From Amphibacillus sp. MSJ-3 (GTDB lineage Bacteria > Bacillota > Bacilli > Bacillales > Amphibacillaceae): a DNA stretch of 64,000 nt. A program made the translations under genes and the position numbers. Where the stretch lies: positions 62,001 through 126,000 of the forward strand of contig NZ_JAHLQM010000001.1 of NCBI RefSeq assembly GCF_018919165.1, given 5' to 3'. This document shows, in pieces, positions 1 to 9,896 of the stretch (the first letter of the stretch is position 1; every line of letters starts with the position of its first letter). The notes under the pieces were generated by a model, which searched no databases, was not told the origin of the DNA, and saw nothing but the letters and a program-made list of their open reading frames with translations.

Positions 1-164
1 CTCTTAAGCTTATTGACGTGATGCATTTCTTTTCGAACATTTCTACAGCACATCATTCGCATTTTCCAATTTTAAAAAAACAGTCGATGAGATCTGTGCT
101 GCCACCGTAAATGATAGTATTTTTAGATTATATCTACTAATCCTTCTTTGCCTTCCAAGTTTTT
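1..164 (-). pseudogene. Decayed C-terminal HNH tail of the intron-encoded protein
   Basis: Downstream of the TAA at 165-167 the minus strand still encodes pieces that match the tail of HNH-type intron proteins, spread over different frames. In the original frame there is KNLEGKEGLVDII before another stop. After a frame change there is STDLIDCFFKIGKCE, matching the usual region before the first HNH cysteines. After a further shift there is MHHVNKLK, matching the HNH His-His motif. This is read by eye from translation; it indicates at least two nonsense changes and two frameshifts, so the endonuclease part is dead. Confidence 0.6.
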
Positions 165-1706
165 TTACATCCGTTGTTCTATAAAATAAGTAATTTGAGG
201 CCCGTCCTTCGTTATATAACATATGCCTAATTTCCCGTTTATCTTAAATCTTGTCATGATTTTACTGACAGGGCTTTTGTATTTTTTCGCATAGGTTTTA
301 ATCAAGCTATACTTCATTGTTTGTCGAAAAGATTGAAGGACATGCGCATTACTTGCTAGGCGATAATAATCATAAAACCCTTCAATTTCCGCATTATACT
401 TACAAAGTATTTCCAAGTTGTCATTATGCACTAAATACGGTCGATAAACTGGTTTCCACTCATTATTGCTACCAATTTTCAACGCACCTAAATCGAGAAG
501 TTTTTTTAAGTATTTCTCGTGCGGTACAAATAGTTTCACTTGATAGTTGACCTTTCGCCTTTTTGTATCGTTAGGCATCTTCATTCTGTGCCAGTCCCTT
601 ACAACTCGAATGTCATAGTCTAAGAATCTTGCGTTTTTCTGACTGTGAGTTATCAGCGCTTTTTCAGCACTCAGTTCTAATTTTAGTCTATTTGCAAGGT
701 AAGCCGTTAAGTTTTTCCTGATTTGTTCGGCTTCCTTTTTACTGCCGATCACGCCGATAATAAAGTTATCGGCATATCTTACGTATTTCATTCGACGATA
801 GTTCGGGTCAAAGAGGACTTTGCTGTCATGATTTTGTAACTCCTTATATAAAACTTTTAATTCACTAAGTCTCTCAGCTTTTTCTTCTTTAGTTATCTGT
901 TCCCAATCACATATATTTTTCTTTTTACAATCATTAATCTTTGATGACAGGCTTAGATATTCAATGTAATGCGTTCCCGTTTCACCTTTGCTGTAGTCCG
1001 ATGCATACTTTTCTACATATTTATCTAATTCGTGCAGATAAATATTTGATAGTAACGGACTGATTATGCCACCTTGAGGTGCCCCGCTGTAGGTCTTATG
1101 GGAAAACCATTCTTCTACATAACCTGCCCTTAGGAATTTCCAAATTAAATTAATTAATTTCTCATCCCTGATACGTTTTCGTAAAAGTCCAACTAATATA
1201 TGATGGTCGATATGATCAAAGAAATCTTTTATCTCCCCTTCAATAAACCATCTCGCACCTGTAAAGGTATTGCGTATTTCTTTTAAAGCTGTGTGACAGT
1301 TACGATTTGGTCTAAAACCGTGCGAATGATTTGAGAACTGCGGTTCATAAATGCTCTCTAAAATTTGCCGAAGGACTTCTTGCACTAACTTATCCTCAAA
1401 GTTTGAGATATCCAAGGGCTGTCTCTTGTCATTTTTCTTCGAAGGATAGATTCTGCCTACTGGTTTAGGCTGATATGTCTGTTCTTTTAGCTTTTCGATT
1501 AGACACTCGATCCTTCCTATGCTCATTCCACCGATTTTGTCGTTATCAATTCCCTTTGTATTACTTCTTTTATTCGGGAAGAGTTTGGCATAAGCCTCTA
1601 AATAGAACTCGGTATTATACAAATTCCGATATAATCTTTTAAATACATACGATTCATCTTGTGCTTTGGAAGTTAGACTGTTTAATACGACTTTTGGATT
1701 TCTCAT
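165..1706 (-). CDS. Group II intron-encoded reverse transcriptase/maturase, probably inactive
   Basis: A 513-residue intron-encoded protein with a reverse transcriptase domain (about residues 50-370) and a maturase domain X (about 440-510). RT landmarks are present: SNFEDKLVQ, SHGFRPNRNCHTAL and the motif B region GAPQGGIISPLLSNIYLHEL. Two catalytic positions are altered. Motif A reads EGEIKDFFD where the family has a catalytic Asp (GDIK), and motif C reads YADN instead of YADD. Both Asp residues bind metal in active enzymes, so reverse transcription is probably lost. The reading frame stops at 165, but the same strand continues with recognisable C-terminal sequence that is broken by stops and frameshifts. 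Family members with an HNH tail are usually near 600 residues. Domain X might still help splicing. Confidence 0.85.
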   Translation of the reverse strand: MRNPKVVLNSLTSKAQDESYVFKRLYRNLYNTEFYLEAYAKLFPNKRSNTKGIDNDKIGGMSIGRIECLIEKLKEQTYQPKPVGRIYPSKKNDKRQPLDISNFEDKLVQEVLRQILESIYEPQFSNHSHGFRPNRNCHTALKEIRNTFTGARWFIEGEIKDFFDHIDHHILVGLLRKRIRDEKLINLIWKFLRAGYVEEWFSHKTYSGAPQGGIISPLLSNIYLHELDKYVEKYASDYSKGETGTHYIEYLSLSSKINDCKKKNICDWEQITKEEKAERLSELKVLYKELQNHDSKVLFDPNYRRMKYVRYADNFIIGVIGSKKEAEQIRKNLTAYLANRLKLELSAEKALITHSQKNARFLDYDIRVVRDWHRMKMPNDTKRRKVNYQVKLFVPHEKYLKKLLDLGALKIGSNNEWKPVYRPYLVHNDNLEILCKYNAEIEGFYDYYRLASNAHVLQSFRQTMKYSLIKTYAKKYKSPVSKIMTRFKINGKLGICYITKDGPQITYFIEQRM

Positions 1707-2305
1707 AGAGCCTCTCGCTCCTTCCCAATTTTGTATTAAACTAGATAAACTACCCTCCTTCGCCAGGTAATAGGCTTTCCCTATCTCAGACTACTACGAG
1801 AGCTCCGTTGCCATATCAGATATTCAACATCATCTTTCTCGCTTTTCAGCTTGAAATTTGTCACCTTATTAGGCATTATGTATAGCTGTATTAACAGCAT
1901 TCTGACTTAGGCAATCCCCATTTAGACACTTAGAAACATAGCATTTCATAGTTTCGGATGTGATTTTCACTCTTTTCTTCCATATAGAAGATGGTCGAAG
2001 CAGTATCACTTCATATTTCCCGAAGTTTTTAGGAAATATGCATACTTCATCCAGCGTATATCGTTACTTCCCGCTGAAGGCCCCCGTAGTCCTCCTCAAG
2101 CTATCATTCAAGCAATCTAGCTTTCATCCTTGTCTATGAATTTCATCTCGCCATTCAGTCGTGTCTTAGTAACTAGACAACTTATGGCTTTGCCAACATG
2201 CTACACTCCCCGCTTAGTTTCCCTTACGGATAAGTTGGTTGATGATAGGGTAAAGTTTGTGATATTTCCCCTACAGCTTTGCTAAAGCAGATTTCCTAAA
2301 TGCCC

Positions 2306-2803
2306 TTATGGGCGCACAACTTCCCTTGGATGGACGATTGAGGCGTTCAAGCTCCCAATAAAAATTGTCTGACGGTGAATGATTTGATTTTTTGTATTTA
2401 AGAAAAGAACGACAAAATTCTCCTGATTCTTATTTCTTAAATCCTCCATTACAAAATCAGCACCGTCTTGCGGCGAACGAATTACATATCGCTCTGGAGC
2501 TTTAAATCGATTGATTCGATTACCTAATTCTATCGCCGCCAATATATTCACCGCTTTTACTTTCCCGATGCCTTTTATCGTGATTAACTCTTCGATCGTT
2601 GCTTCACGTAATAATTCAATCCCTTCAAAATGTGAATAAATACGCTTTGCTAATTCTTGAACACTTTCCTTTTTCGTTCCACTCCCAATTAAAATAGCAA
2701 TTAACTCTTGATTTGATAAATGTGATGCACCGAATTCAATTAATCTTTCTCTTGGGCGATCCTGCTTCGGGATATCCTTCATCTTCACATGAAGATTAGG
2801 CAT
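2306..2803 (-). CDS. radC: RadC-family protein, 5' exon only, interrupted by intron
   Basis: The N-terminal 160 or so residues of RadC (UPF0758, JAB/MPN fold). The start ATG follows a strong AAGGAGG ribosome binding site. Residues 1-100 hold the helix-hairpin-helix-like region (LITIKGIGKVKAVNILAA). The MPN domain begins at about residue 105 and breaks off after HPREV, where the intron starts at 2317; the last few codons to the stop at 2306 are intron sequence. The metal-binding HxHPSG segment of RadC lies downstream and is not in the window. Full-length family members have about 225-230 residues. The molecular role of RadC is unsettled despite its historic link to DNA repair. In B. subtilis maf lies next to radC; it is not present here. 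Confidence 0.85.
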   Translation of the reverse strand: MPNLHVKMKDIPKQDRPRERLIEFGASHLSNQELIAILIGSGTKKESVQELAKRIYSHFEGIELLREATIEELITIKGIGKVKAVNILAAIELGNRINRFKAPERYVIRSPQDGADFVMEDLRNKNQENFVVLFLNTKNQIIHRQTIFIGSLNASIVHPREVVRP

Positions 2804-2958
2804 GATAAACCTCCTTTCTTACTTCGTTAATTTCTATTGTAAACATTCTTAGAAATTCAACAACTAGGCTATTTTTCAAAAAGGAAGCTAAATACGGATA
2901 GAAAAAAATATTAAAACCAAAAAGATACTAAATCTATCATTCAAAAAACAATTATTTA

Positions 2959-3810
2959 TTAATCTGTTCCAATTATCATTTGGTGATAATCGTTTAATAG
3001 AACAAGTAAATCATAAGCAAGCTGATCATTTGTCATTTCTTCTAGTTGTAAATCAACACTTTGACGAAATTGTTGTGAAGGTGCGGATAATTTTTCTTGA
3101 TCAATTGTTAACCAGTTTTGCCATGCTTGGTCAAGCTCAGTTGAATAGCCTGATAATGATTGCTGCCATAGTGTCTCAAATTCAATCAACCAATCTTTTT
3201 CTTCACTAGCTAGCTTTATTTTTCCAGTATCAGTTTGCCATTCACGCACATAAACATCCAACCCCTTGTCAGCTAGTTCAATCCCCATTTGTTTAGCTTC
3301 TTCTTCTGATTGATAGATTGCTAAAAAAACCCGATAGTCTGTATCCGTAGACCAAATAACTGTAGGATATCCTTGTGAAGTTAAGATTTCTTGTGATAAT
3401 TCAGCTTGTTCCATTGATTGAAAAGCACCGGCCTGAATAACATAACCTGATAAATCTCCTAGTTCAACCTCTGGGTTTGCTTGGCTTGATAAATCTGACG
3501 GTGTCTCTTCTTTTACTGGATGAGATTTAGCTTGCTCCATAACGGATGTATCCTCATCATAAGAGAAAATGAATAGAAGCAGCAAACCAAAGCCTGTCCC
3601 TATTAAAATAGCTGACAGTCCTGTTAAAAAAATTTTAGACCACCTTTTCTTTCGCTCTCGATCAAATTTAGAGGAGTTTTTTCCATATTTATAAGGCTCT
3701 ATTTCCGTTAAACTTGCAGCACTTTCCTGAAAAGTATCTTCATTAGTGAATGGTTTTCGATCATCTGATAACTTGTAGGTTACTTGATATTTTGATTCCA
3801 ATTTTTCCAC
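2959..3810 (-). CDS. SpoIIB-like membrane protein with SPOR domain
   Basis: A 283-residue bitopic protein. A basic cytoplasmic N-terminus (RERKKRWSK) precedes one transmembrane segment at about residues 59-83. The outside part holds a SPOR-type repeat (about 120-190, beginning GYVIQAGAFQSMEQAE), a fold that binds denuded septal peptidoglycan. In B. subtilis spoIIB occupies this exact place between comC and the maf/radC genes and helps septal wall thinning during engulfment, so position and architecture agree. Sequence conservation in this family is weak, so I call it SpoIIB-like and do not assign the symbol. The C-terminal 90 residues are Gln/Leu-rich and not recognised. Confidence 0.7.
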   Translation of the reverse strand: MEKLESKYQVTYKLSDDRKPFTNEDTFQESAASLTEIEPYKYGKNSSKFDRERKKRWSKIFLTGLSAILIGTGFGLLLLFIFSYDEDTSVMEQAKSHPVKEETPSDLSSQANPEVELGDLSGYVIQAGAFQSMEQAELSQEILTSQGYPTVIWSTDTDYRVFLAIYQSEEEAKQMGIELADKGLDVYVREWQTDTGKIKLASEEKDWLIEFETLWQQSLSGYSTELDQAWQNWLTIDQEKLSAPSQQFRQSVDLQLEEMTNDQLAYDLLVLLNDYHQMIIGTD

Positions 3811-3854
3811 CCCAATCTACTCTGCTTGTTTTACCCTATCATGAAAAGGGACAA

Positions 3855-3882
3855 AAAAAAGGCGATCTTTGTCAGATCACTT
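3855..3882 (-). terminator. Probable intrinsic terminator downstream of comC
   Basis: On the minus strand GTGATCTGAC is followed by AAGATCGCC and eight T residues. The stem pairs GATCT with AGATC. It lies about 200 bases after the comC stop and just before the SpoIIB-like gene. Confidence 0.5.
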
Positions 3883-3984
3883 ATAAAATCGTTCTTTCTA
3901 TTCTGCGTTTTTTTTACAATTTATTATAATTATTTTTCTGAAATGAGCCTAAGTGAATCTTCACCAAAGAATGACCCTTAGCTT

Positions 3985-4095
3985 TCATTCAATATTAGAT
4001 GAATGAATTAGATTTTTACTGATGCTTACCCCTAACTTATCACTCGGTCACTCAGAGATTACTGTGAGGATTTCCTAATCAGTTAATCAGCGATA
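3985..4095 (+). repeat. Dispersed intergenic repeat R1, copy C (divergent)
   Basis: Contains ATATTAGATGAATGAATTAG, TTTTTACTGATG and CAGTTAATCAGCGATAAA. The same blocks occur in the same order at 10230-10385 and 19895-20045. The right end overlaps the comC stop codon. This copy is the least similar of the long ones. Confidence 0.4.
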
Positions 4096-4834
4096 AATAA
4101 CTAATTAAAATCTGGTCACCAAACAACATAACGGTAATAGTGGCCAAGCTTATATAGGGTCCAAATGGAAGTTTTGAATATCTAGTCACTTTCTTAAACA
4201 ATAATAAAATAAAGCTTATGATCGCACCATACAAAGTTGATAAAAAAAACACAATTAAAATATGAGGAAAACCAAAGACTATTCCTAGTACCGCAAAATA
4301 CTTCATATCACCAGCACCCATGCCACCATTACTAACAATGATAATCGTCAATAATAAGCAAAAACCTATAAGTGCACCCAAAATCGGTGACCACCAAGGG
4401 GTCAGTGGAACAAAAATCCTGCCCACAATAAATAGGGGTGAAAAATATAAAAGTAGTTTATTTGGAATTAAAAAATAAGTATAATCCGTTACAATTATAA
4501 TGACAGCTAAGGAAATAACGAATAAAGCGATGATTAATTCAAGTGTCAAATTAAAACGCCAGTAACTTAGAGCGAATGATAAGCCAGTTAACACTTCAAT
4601 AAAAGGATAGATCTTTCCGATCGGTTGATGGCAACCACGACATTTCCCCATTTGACAAAAGTAAGAGAATATTGGAATCAGTTCATACCATTGAAGTTTT
4701 TTCTGACATTTTGGACAGTAGGAACGGATTGAGTTGAAAAATTGCTGTTTAGGTACACGTAAACCAACAACATTGAAGAATGAACCAAAAATAGTTCCAA
4801 TCAAGAAAAATAGGCTATAAAAGAAAGTTTCCAT
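4079..4834 (-). CDS. comC: Type IV prepilin leader peptidase / methyltransferase
   Basis: A 251-residue polytopic membrane protein that cleaves and N-methylates class III leader peptides of competence pseudopilins (ComGC-GE). The N-terminal domain has the four-cysteine zinc site (CPKC and CRGC, about residues 40-70). The aspartyl protease signature residues are visible: Asp in TDYTYFLIPN (about 117) and Asp in GMGAGDMK (about 175). About seven or eight hydrophobic segments cover the length. Length and position between folC and the SpoIIB-like gene match B. subtilis comC. Its presence suggests that a competence pilus machinery exists elsewhere in the genome. Confidence 0.92.
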   Translation of the reverse strand: METFFYSLFFLIGTIFGSFFNVVGLRVPKQQFFNSIRSYCPKCQKKLQWYELIPIFSYFCQMGKCRGCHQPIGKIYPFIEVLTGLSFALSYWRFNLTLELIIALFVISLAVIIIVTDYTYFLIPNKLLLYFSPLFIVGRIFVPLTPWWSPILGALIGFCLLLTIIIVSNGGMGAGDMKYFAVLGIVFGFPHILIVFFLSTLYGAIISFILLLFKKVTRYSKLPFGPYISLATITVMLFGDQILISYLSLIN

Positions 4835-5448
4835 AGTCTGCTCCTTATCTAAATAGTAACCCTCGATTAGGTTAGAGTTTAGTTAAATGTATCGTCTTTA
4901 GAAATTAATTAAATTGATCGTATATACATAAACTGAACGATCATTTTGTCTTTTCTTGTTGTTATTCTGTTTTATCGCAGTGCAATTATCAGTAAAACTC
5001 TCACTGATTGAATTTTCACTTTTTCATTTAGTTTGGATATCGATTATCTGGTGAGTGGATGACTGGCTATTCAGCCCTACTACTAAGATTTGAATACTTA
5101 AGGTCATATTTTATTGAGGATAGGGTAGATTTGTCAGGGGATTGCTCGATTTATAGGCGACTCTTCTATGACCAGGCTATTTTTTCTTCCTCCGAATATA
5201 AGGCATTTCCATCTTGTATTCGACATTATCAATCATTGTTACACATTTCCTATCATTAGCCTTTAGATCCTCCTTCCCAAGCGTTTATTTAATTCATCCG
5301 ATAAAAAAAGGCTACCCAGCTCATACTATTCATCGGCAATAATAATTCCTTGATGTAATAGAAGTTAGGTAACCATGGTGTAACAACACTTTTTAGTGTT
5401 TCTCTTATTCCTTAGTATAATTCTATTTTCATTAATGGGCAAGATATT
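4835..5448. other. 614-bp non-coding gap between comC and folC
   Basis: No ORF with a convincing ribosome binding site was found; the short frames at 5059-5259 and 5396-5584 look spurious. The stretch at 4988-5023 (ATCAGTAAAACTCTCACTG followed by ATTGAATTTTCACT) resembles the joined ends of repeat R2. A perfect 6-bp hairpin AACACT-TTTT-AGTGTT lies at 5385-5400 beyond the folC stop, without a clear T-run on the minus strand. Confidence 0.5.
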
Positions 5449-6711
5449 TCAGCTAAAATATCCTCTGACTTTTCCAACAAAATCAAGTGATCCCACCACA
5501 AAGGTCACTTGTTTATCTGTATTCGTTTCTACTAGTAGATTTAAGACTTCTTGCCAATTATCAGATTTCTCCTTTTTCGGATGATTGGACATGTTAAATA
5601 ATCTATCCGCTTGTTCAGCACGTTGATTTTCAAAGGTCGTAAAAATCATTCGATCAAAGTGAGGTTCAAGAAGCTTTAGCATATCTGCAATTGGTTTATC
5701 CTTAAAAGCAGCAAACACTAATATTTTTTCTCTTTCCAGATCGTATTTTTTTACTGTTTTTATAAACGCGATAATACTCTCTTTATTATGGGCACCATCA
5801 ATAATAACAATAGGATGATCATTAATTTGTTCAAAGCGAGCAGGTAAATAGGCTTGGCTAATACCACTCTTTATTTGTTCTTCTGTGATTTTAAACCCAC
5901 ATTCCCTCAAAATGAAACTCGCCTTAATCGCTAACGCTGTATTAAGAAATTGGTGTTCTCCTAATAATTTTAACTTCAAAGGTAACATTCGAAACTCGTC
6001 CTTATAATATGGCTGGTTTTCAATCCAAATCACTTGAAAGGTATTTCCAATTTCCTCTAGTCTTGCATTTTTTTCTAGAGCTACATCCTCAATGATTGAA
6101 CTTGCTTTTTCTACCATCTTACCGATTACTACTGGTTTGTTCGGCTTTATTATTCCAGCTTTGTGTGAAGCTATCTGTTCAATTGTATCACCTAAAAAAG
6201 CTGTATGATCATAGTCAATTGATGTAATGATCGAAATAATCGGGTCAAATACGTTTGTTGCGTCTTCCAAACCACCCATTCCCGTTTCAATAACAGAGAT
6301 ATCTGCATGATTTGAAAAAAACTGAATCGCAATAGCTACGATTATTTCAAAATTACTTGCTGGATTGCCTTCACTATTCAATAACTCTACCTCAGTGACT
6401 AATTGATTCGCATAAGTCAAATAAAGATCATCTGATATTGGCTGTCCATTTAACTGAATCATGGCTTGATAAGTTGTTAAGCTAGGTGAAGTAAATGTCC
6501 CGACACTATAGCCAGCCTCTGATAAAATAGAAGCTAAATAGGTTACGGTTGACCCTTTTCCATTCGTACCCGCAACATGAACAGCCGGCAAATTTATCTC
6601 AGGGTGTCCGACACTACGAAGTAATCGGCTCATCCTTGCTAAACCAGGTTTAATACCTATATTCTCGCGGTTGCAAAAAAACACTTCTAGTGCATCAACG
6701 GAAATAAACAT
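5449..6711 (-). CDS. folC: Folylpolyglutamate synthase / dihydrofolate synthase
   Basis: A 420-residue Mur-ligase-family enzyme that adds glutamate to tetrahydrofolates, and often also to dihydropteroate, using ATP. The P-loop GTNGKGST is at about residues 48-55. GMGGLEDATNVF, the DHTAFLGDTI segment and DGAHN in the C-terminal domain are all typical. I chose the ATG at 6711 because GAGAGG lies nine bases upstream; the longer frame begins with TTG inside that site. The gene sits directly downstream of valS, as in B. subtilis, but a strong hairpin lies between them, so read-through may be limited. Confidence 0.93.
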   Translation of the reverse strand: MFISVDALEVFFCNRENIGIKPGLARMSRLLRSVGHPEINLPAVHVAGTNGKGSTVTYLASILSEAGYSVGTFTSPSLTTYQAMIQLNGQPISDDLYLTYANQLVTEVELLNSEGNPASNFEIIVAIAIQFFSNHADISVIETGMGGLEDATNVFDPIISIITSIDYDHTAFLGDTIEQIASHKAGIIKPNKPVVIGKMVEKASSIIEDVALEKNARLEEIGNTFQVIWIENQPYYKDEFRMLPLKLKLLGEHQFLNTALAIKASFILRECGFKITEEQIKSGISQAYLPARFEQINDHPIVIIDGAHNKESIIAFIKTVKKYDLEREKILVFAAFKDKPIADMLKLLEPHFDRMIFTTFENQRAEQADRLFNMSNHPKKEKSDNWQEVLNLLVETNTDKQVTFVVGSLDFVGKVRGYFS

Positions 6712-6763
6712 CCCAATCAACCTCTCATTTATTATGATAGTTAACTTATAAGTCTCTTTCTAA

Positions 6764-6800
6764 AAAAGTAACTAACTATTTAAAGTCAATAGTTAGTTAC
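6764..6800 (-). terminator. Strong terminator between valS and folC
   Basis: Thirteen-base arms GTAACTAACTATT and AATAGTTAGTTAC around a 7-base loop. Read on the minus strand it follows the valS stop and ends in TTTTTT. Confidence 0.8.
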
Positions 6801-6813
6801 AAAAAATTTACTA

Positions 6814-9459
6814 TCATTGTTTTAATTCATTTATTCGTGCGGCTACCTTCTCACGTTGTTCCAAATAGTCTTGTTCTTTCTGCTTCTCAATTGCTACTAT
6901 TTTTTCAGGTGCTTTTTTAACAAAATTATCATTACTTAACTTACCTTGTACCCGCTCTACTTCTTTATTTAGCTTTTCTAGTTCCGCTTCCAATCGGGCT
7001 AATTCTTTTTCGTAATCAATTAAGCCAGCTAACGGTAAGTAAAGTTCCGCTCCGGAGACAACTGCTGACATTGATTTATCTGGTGCTGTAAGATCAGGTG
7101 CAATCAATAATTTTTCCGTGTTACAGAAGTGCTCAATATAATGTTGATTCTGTTTTAGTTGATCTGCAATATGTTGATCCTTCGCTTTAATAACAAGCTC
7201 GATTGTTTTTGACATTGGTGTATCCACTTCTGCACGAATATGTCGGACAGAACGAATAATTGCAACTAAACGTTTCATTTCATCTGCTGCTTGTTCATTT
7301 GAAAGCTCATCATTAACTTCTGGCCATGCAGCCTGTGTAATTGATTCACCTTGATGCGGGATGTGTTGCCAAATTTCCTCAGTCACAAAAGGCATAAATG
7401 GGTGAAGCATTCGTAAAATTTGATCAAGCACATAAATAAGAACTGAACGTGTTGAGTGTTTAGCTGCTTCATCATCACCATATAGCGGAATTTTCGCCAT
7501 CTCAATATACCAATCGCAGAAATCATCCCAAATAAAATTATAGAGATATCGACCAACTTCTCCGAAATCATAACGGTCACTGTGACGATTCACTTGACTA
7601 ATCGTTTCATTTAAGCGTGTTAAAATCCATTGATCGGCGATGTTTTTATCTCCCGTGAGATCTACATCCCCATTCTCCATCTGATCAATATTCATTAATA
7701 CAAAACGCGATGCATTCCATATTTTATTAATAAAGTTCCATGTAGATTCTACCTTTTCCCATTGAAAACGCAAATCCTGTCCTGGTGTTGAACCTGTTGC
7801 TAAGAAATAACGAAGTGAGTCAGCTCCGTACTTCTCGATAACATCCATAGGATCGACACCGTTACCTAGTGATTTACTCATCTTTCTACCGTCTGCATCT
7901 CGAACAAGTCCATGGATTAAAACATCTTTAAATGGTCGTTCATCAGTAAAATGTTTTGATTGAAAAATCATTCGTGCAACCCAAAAGAAAATGATGTCAT
8001 AGCCCGTCACTAGTGTATCTGTTGGGAAATAACGATTAAACTCTTCATCTTCAGTATTTGGCCAATTTAATGTTGAAAATGGCCAGAGGGCTGATGAAAA
8101 CCATGTATCTAATACATCCGGATCCTGTTCCCAATGTTCGAGATCATGCGGCGCTTCCTTACCAACATATACTTCTCCAGTTTCCTTATGGTACCAAGCA
8201 GGAATGCGGTGTCCCCACCATAATTGGCGAGAAATACACCAATCACGTATATTATCCATCCAATGTAAATAAGTACCTTCGAATCGTTCTGGGATAAAAT
8301 TTACTTTTTCAGACTGATCTTTTTGTAGAGCAATTGCTTGATCTGCTAATGGTTGCATCCGAACAAACCATTGGGTAGATAGGTAAGGTTCAACGACAAC
8401 ACCACTTCGCTCGGAATGACCAACCGAATGAACATGCTCCTCAATTTTAAATAGAACTCCATCTTCTTGTAAATCTTTTACGATCTGCTTACGACATTCA
8501 AATCGGTCTAATCCTTCATATTTACCTGCATTCTCATTCATTGTACCATCTTCATGCATAACAAGAACACGTTTTAATTGGTGGCGGTTTCCAATTTCAA
8601 AATCATTTGGATCATGAGCAGGTGTTATCTTAACAGCGCCTGAGCCAAATTCCCTGTCCACATAATCGTCTGCAATAATTTCAATTTCTCGACCTACAAT
8701 TGGAAGAATGGCTTTTTTGCCAATCAGATGCTGATAGCGTTCATCTTTTGGATGAACAGCAATTGCTGTATCTCCCAACATTGTTTCTGGACGTGTCGTC
8801 GCAATTTCAATATAGCCTGAACCATCTTTTAATGGATATTTCATATGATAAAAGTGTCCAGTCACTTCTTCGTGAATAACTTCAATATCTGATAAAGCCG
8901 TCTTTGTCGATGGATCCCAATTAATAATATATTCCCCGCGATAAATTAGACCTTCTTCATAAAGTTTAACAAATACCTCCTGAACCGCTTTTGATAAACC
9001 TTCATCAAGAGTAAATCGTTCTCTTGAGTAATCTAGACCTAAGCCAAGCTTCTCCCATTGTTGACGAATAAAATCGGCATAAGATTCTTTCCATTCCCAT
9101 GCTTTGTCAAGAAACTTATCACGCCCTAGATCATATCGACTAACTCCAGACTCTCTAAGCTTTCCTTCCACTTTTGCTTGTGTTGCAATGCCAGCATGGT
9201 CCATCCCCGGTAAATACAGCACGTCATAACCCTGCATCCGCTTCATTCGTGTAATAATATCTTGAAGTGTTGTATCCCATGCATGCCCAATATGTAATTT
9301 ACCTGTTACATTTGGTGGTGGAATCACAACTGTATACGGTTTTTTATTCAAATCCCCTGTTGCTTCAAAAAATTTGCCATCAAGCCAATATTGATAACGA
9401 CCTGCTTCTACGGCGTTTGAATCATATTTGGGTGGTAAACTATGTTTACTCTCTGCCAT
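6814..9459 (-). CDS. valS: Valine--tRNA ligase
   Basis: An 881-residue class Ia aminoacyl-tRNA synthetase that charges tRNA-Val in the cytoplasm. HIGH appears in [14 protein letters not shown] (residues 56-59) and KMSKS in [11 protein letters not shown] (about 525-530). The CP1 editing domain with [12 protein letters not shown] and the C-terminal coiled-coil arm ([20 protein letters not shown], about 815-880) are complete. Length is normal for Bacillales. A T-box leader precedes the gene, so expression should rise when uncharged tRNA-Val accumulates. Its neighbour folC lies downstream; the B. subtilis neighbours ysxE and hemL are missing upstream. Confidence 0.97.
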   Translation of the reverse strand: MAESKHSLPPKYDSNAVEAGRYQYWLDGKFFEATGDLNKKPYTVVIPPPNVTGKLHIGHAWDTTLQDIITRMKRMQGYDVLYLPGMDHAGIATQAKVEGKLRESGVSRYDLGRDKFLDKAWEWKESYADFIRQQWEKLGLGLDYSRERFTLDEGLSKAVQEVFVKLYEEGLIYRGEYIINWDPSTKTALSDIEVIHEEVTGHFYHMKYPLKDGSGYIEIATTRPETMLGDTAIAVHPKDERYQHLIGKKAILPIVGREIEIIADDYVDREFGSGAVKITPAHDPNDFEIGNRHQLKRVLVMHEDGTMNENAGKYEGLDRFECRKQIVKDLQEDGVLFKIEEHVHSVGHSERSGVVVEPYLSTQWFVRMQPLADQAIALQKDQSEKVNFIPERFEGTYLHWMDNIRDWCISRQLWWGHRIPAWYHKETGEVYVGKEAPHDLEHWEQDPDVLDTWFSSALWPFSTLNWPNTEDEEFNRYFPTDTLVTGYDIIFFWVARMIFQSKHFTDERPFKDVLIHGLVRDADGRKMSKSLGNGVDPMDVIEKYGADSLRYFLATGSTPGQDLRFQWEKVESTWNFINKIWNASRFVLMNIDQMENGDVDLTGDKNIADQWILTRLNETISQVNRHSDRYDFGEVGRYLYNFIWDDFCDWYIEMAKIPLYGDDEAAKHSTRSVLIYVLDQILRMLHPFMPFVTEEIWQHIPHQGESITQAAWPEVNDELSNEQAADEMKRLVAIIRSVRHIRAEVDTPMSKTIELVIKAKDQHIADQLKQNQHYIEHFCNTEKLLIAPDLTAPDKSMSAVVSGAELYLPLAGLIDYEKELARLEAELEKLNKEVERVQGKLSNDNFVKKAPEKIVAIEKQKEQDYLEQREKVAARINELKQ

Positions 9460-9460
9460 A

Positions 9461-9770
9461 AATATGACCTCCTCTTTTAATTATTCTTTTGAACACAAAA
9501 AAACCAATCTATCCTAAATTATAGAAAGGACGAATTGGCTTTAGCATTCCGTGGTACCACCTTAGTTTATAGTACAATCACTATACACTTCATTAAATCT
9601 AACGGTTTTGAACCGGTTTAACCTACTTGTCATACAACGTTCAGCTAAACAACATCCAAGGCTACCTTCTGCGATCAGTAACTTAGGAATCTTTCAGCAA
9701 GCGATTCCCTCTCTAAAAGTATGATCAGCATACTCTTCCTTTTCATCGTCATTTATAATATTCTATTTCA
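9461..9770 (-). promoter_or_regulatory. T-box leader of valS
   Basis: The minus strand carries the T-box core AAGGTGGTACCACGG at about 9548-9562, complementary to the tRNA acceptor end. It is followed by a terminator hairpin whose outer arms are CCAAT and ATTGG, ending in TTTTTTT (about 9495-9537). Stem I lies upstream. The triplet GTA at 9663-9665, in AAGGTAGCCTTGG, occupies the position taken by the specifier in the other two T-boxes of this window and encodes valine. Uncharged tRNA-Val should favour the antiterminator. The T-box call is firm; the GUA specifier is less certain because GUC is the more usual Val specifier. Confidence 0.92.
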
Positions 9771-9838
9771 TACTCATTATTTTATCCAAAATACATGACT
9801 AAAGTCAAGATGATTGCAATCAATAATAAAAAAGTGTG

Positions 9839-9866
9839 TTACAACGAAGGATTACCCGCATATAAT
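9839..9866 (+). promoter_or_regulatory. Sigma-A-like promoter for the small ORF at 9897
   Basis: TTACAA at 9839-9844 and TATAAT at 9861-9866 are separated by 16 bases. The ATG of the next small ORF is 30 bases downstream. Confidence 0.55.
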
Positions 9867-9896
9867 ACACTACTAGGCTAATGAAAGGGTGACAAA

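Larger units (their letters stand above)
1..2317 (-). mobile_element. Group II intron (3' end outside window) inserted in radC
   Basis: A bacterial group II intron interrupts radC. Its 5' end is recognisable on the minus strand at 2317, where the radC codons for His-Pro-Arg-Glu-Val are followed directly by GTGCG, the usual start of group II introns. About 610 nt of non-coding sequence (1707-2317), expected to hold RNA domains I-III, separates the splice site from the intron-encoded protein. No domain V-like sequence or radC 3' exon is visible between the protein stop and base 1, so the intron runs off the left edge. The encoded protein is decayed (see next entries), so splicing probably depends on a protein supplied in trans or does not occur. 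The 5' boundary is seen directly; the 3' boundary is unknown. Confidence 0.85.

Noticed and set aside
5059-5584. Plus-strand ORFs in the comC-folC gap
   Set aside because: No ribosome binding site, no recognisable product; the second overlaps folC.
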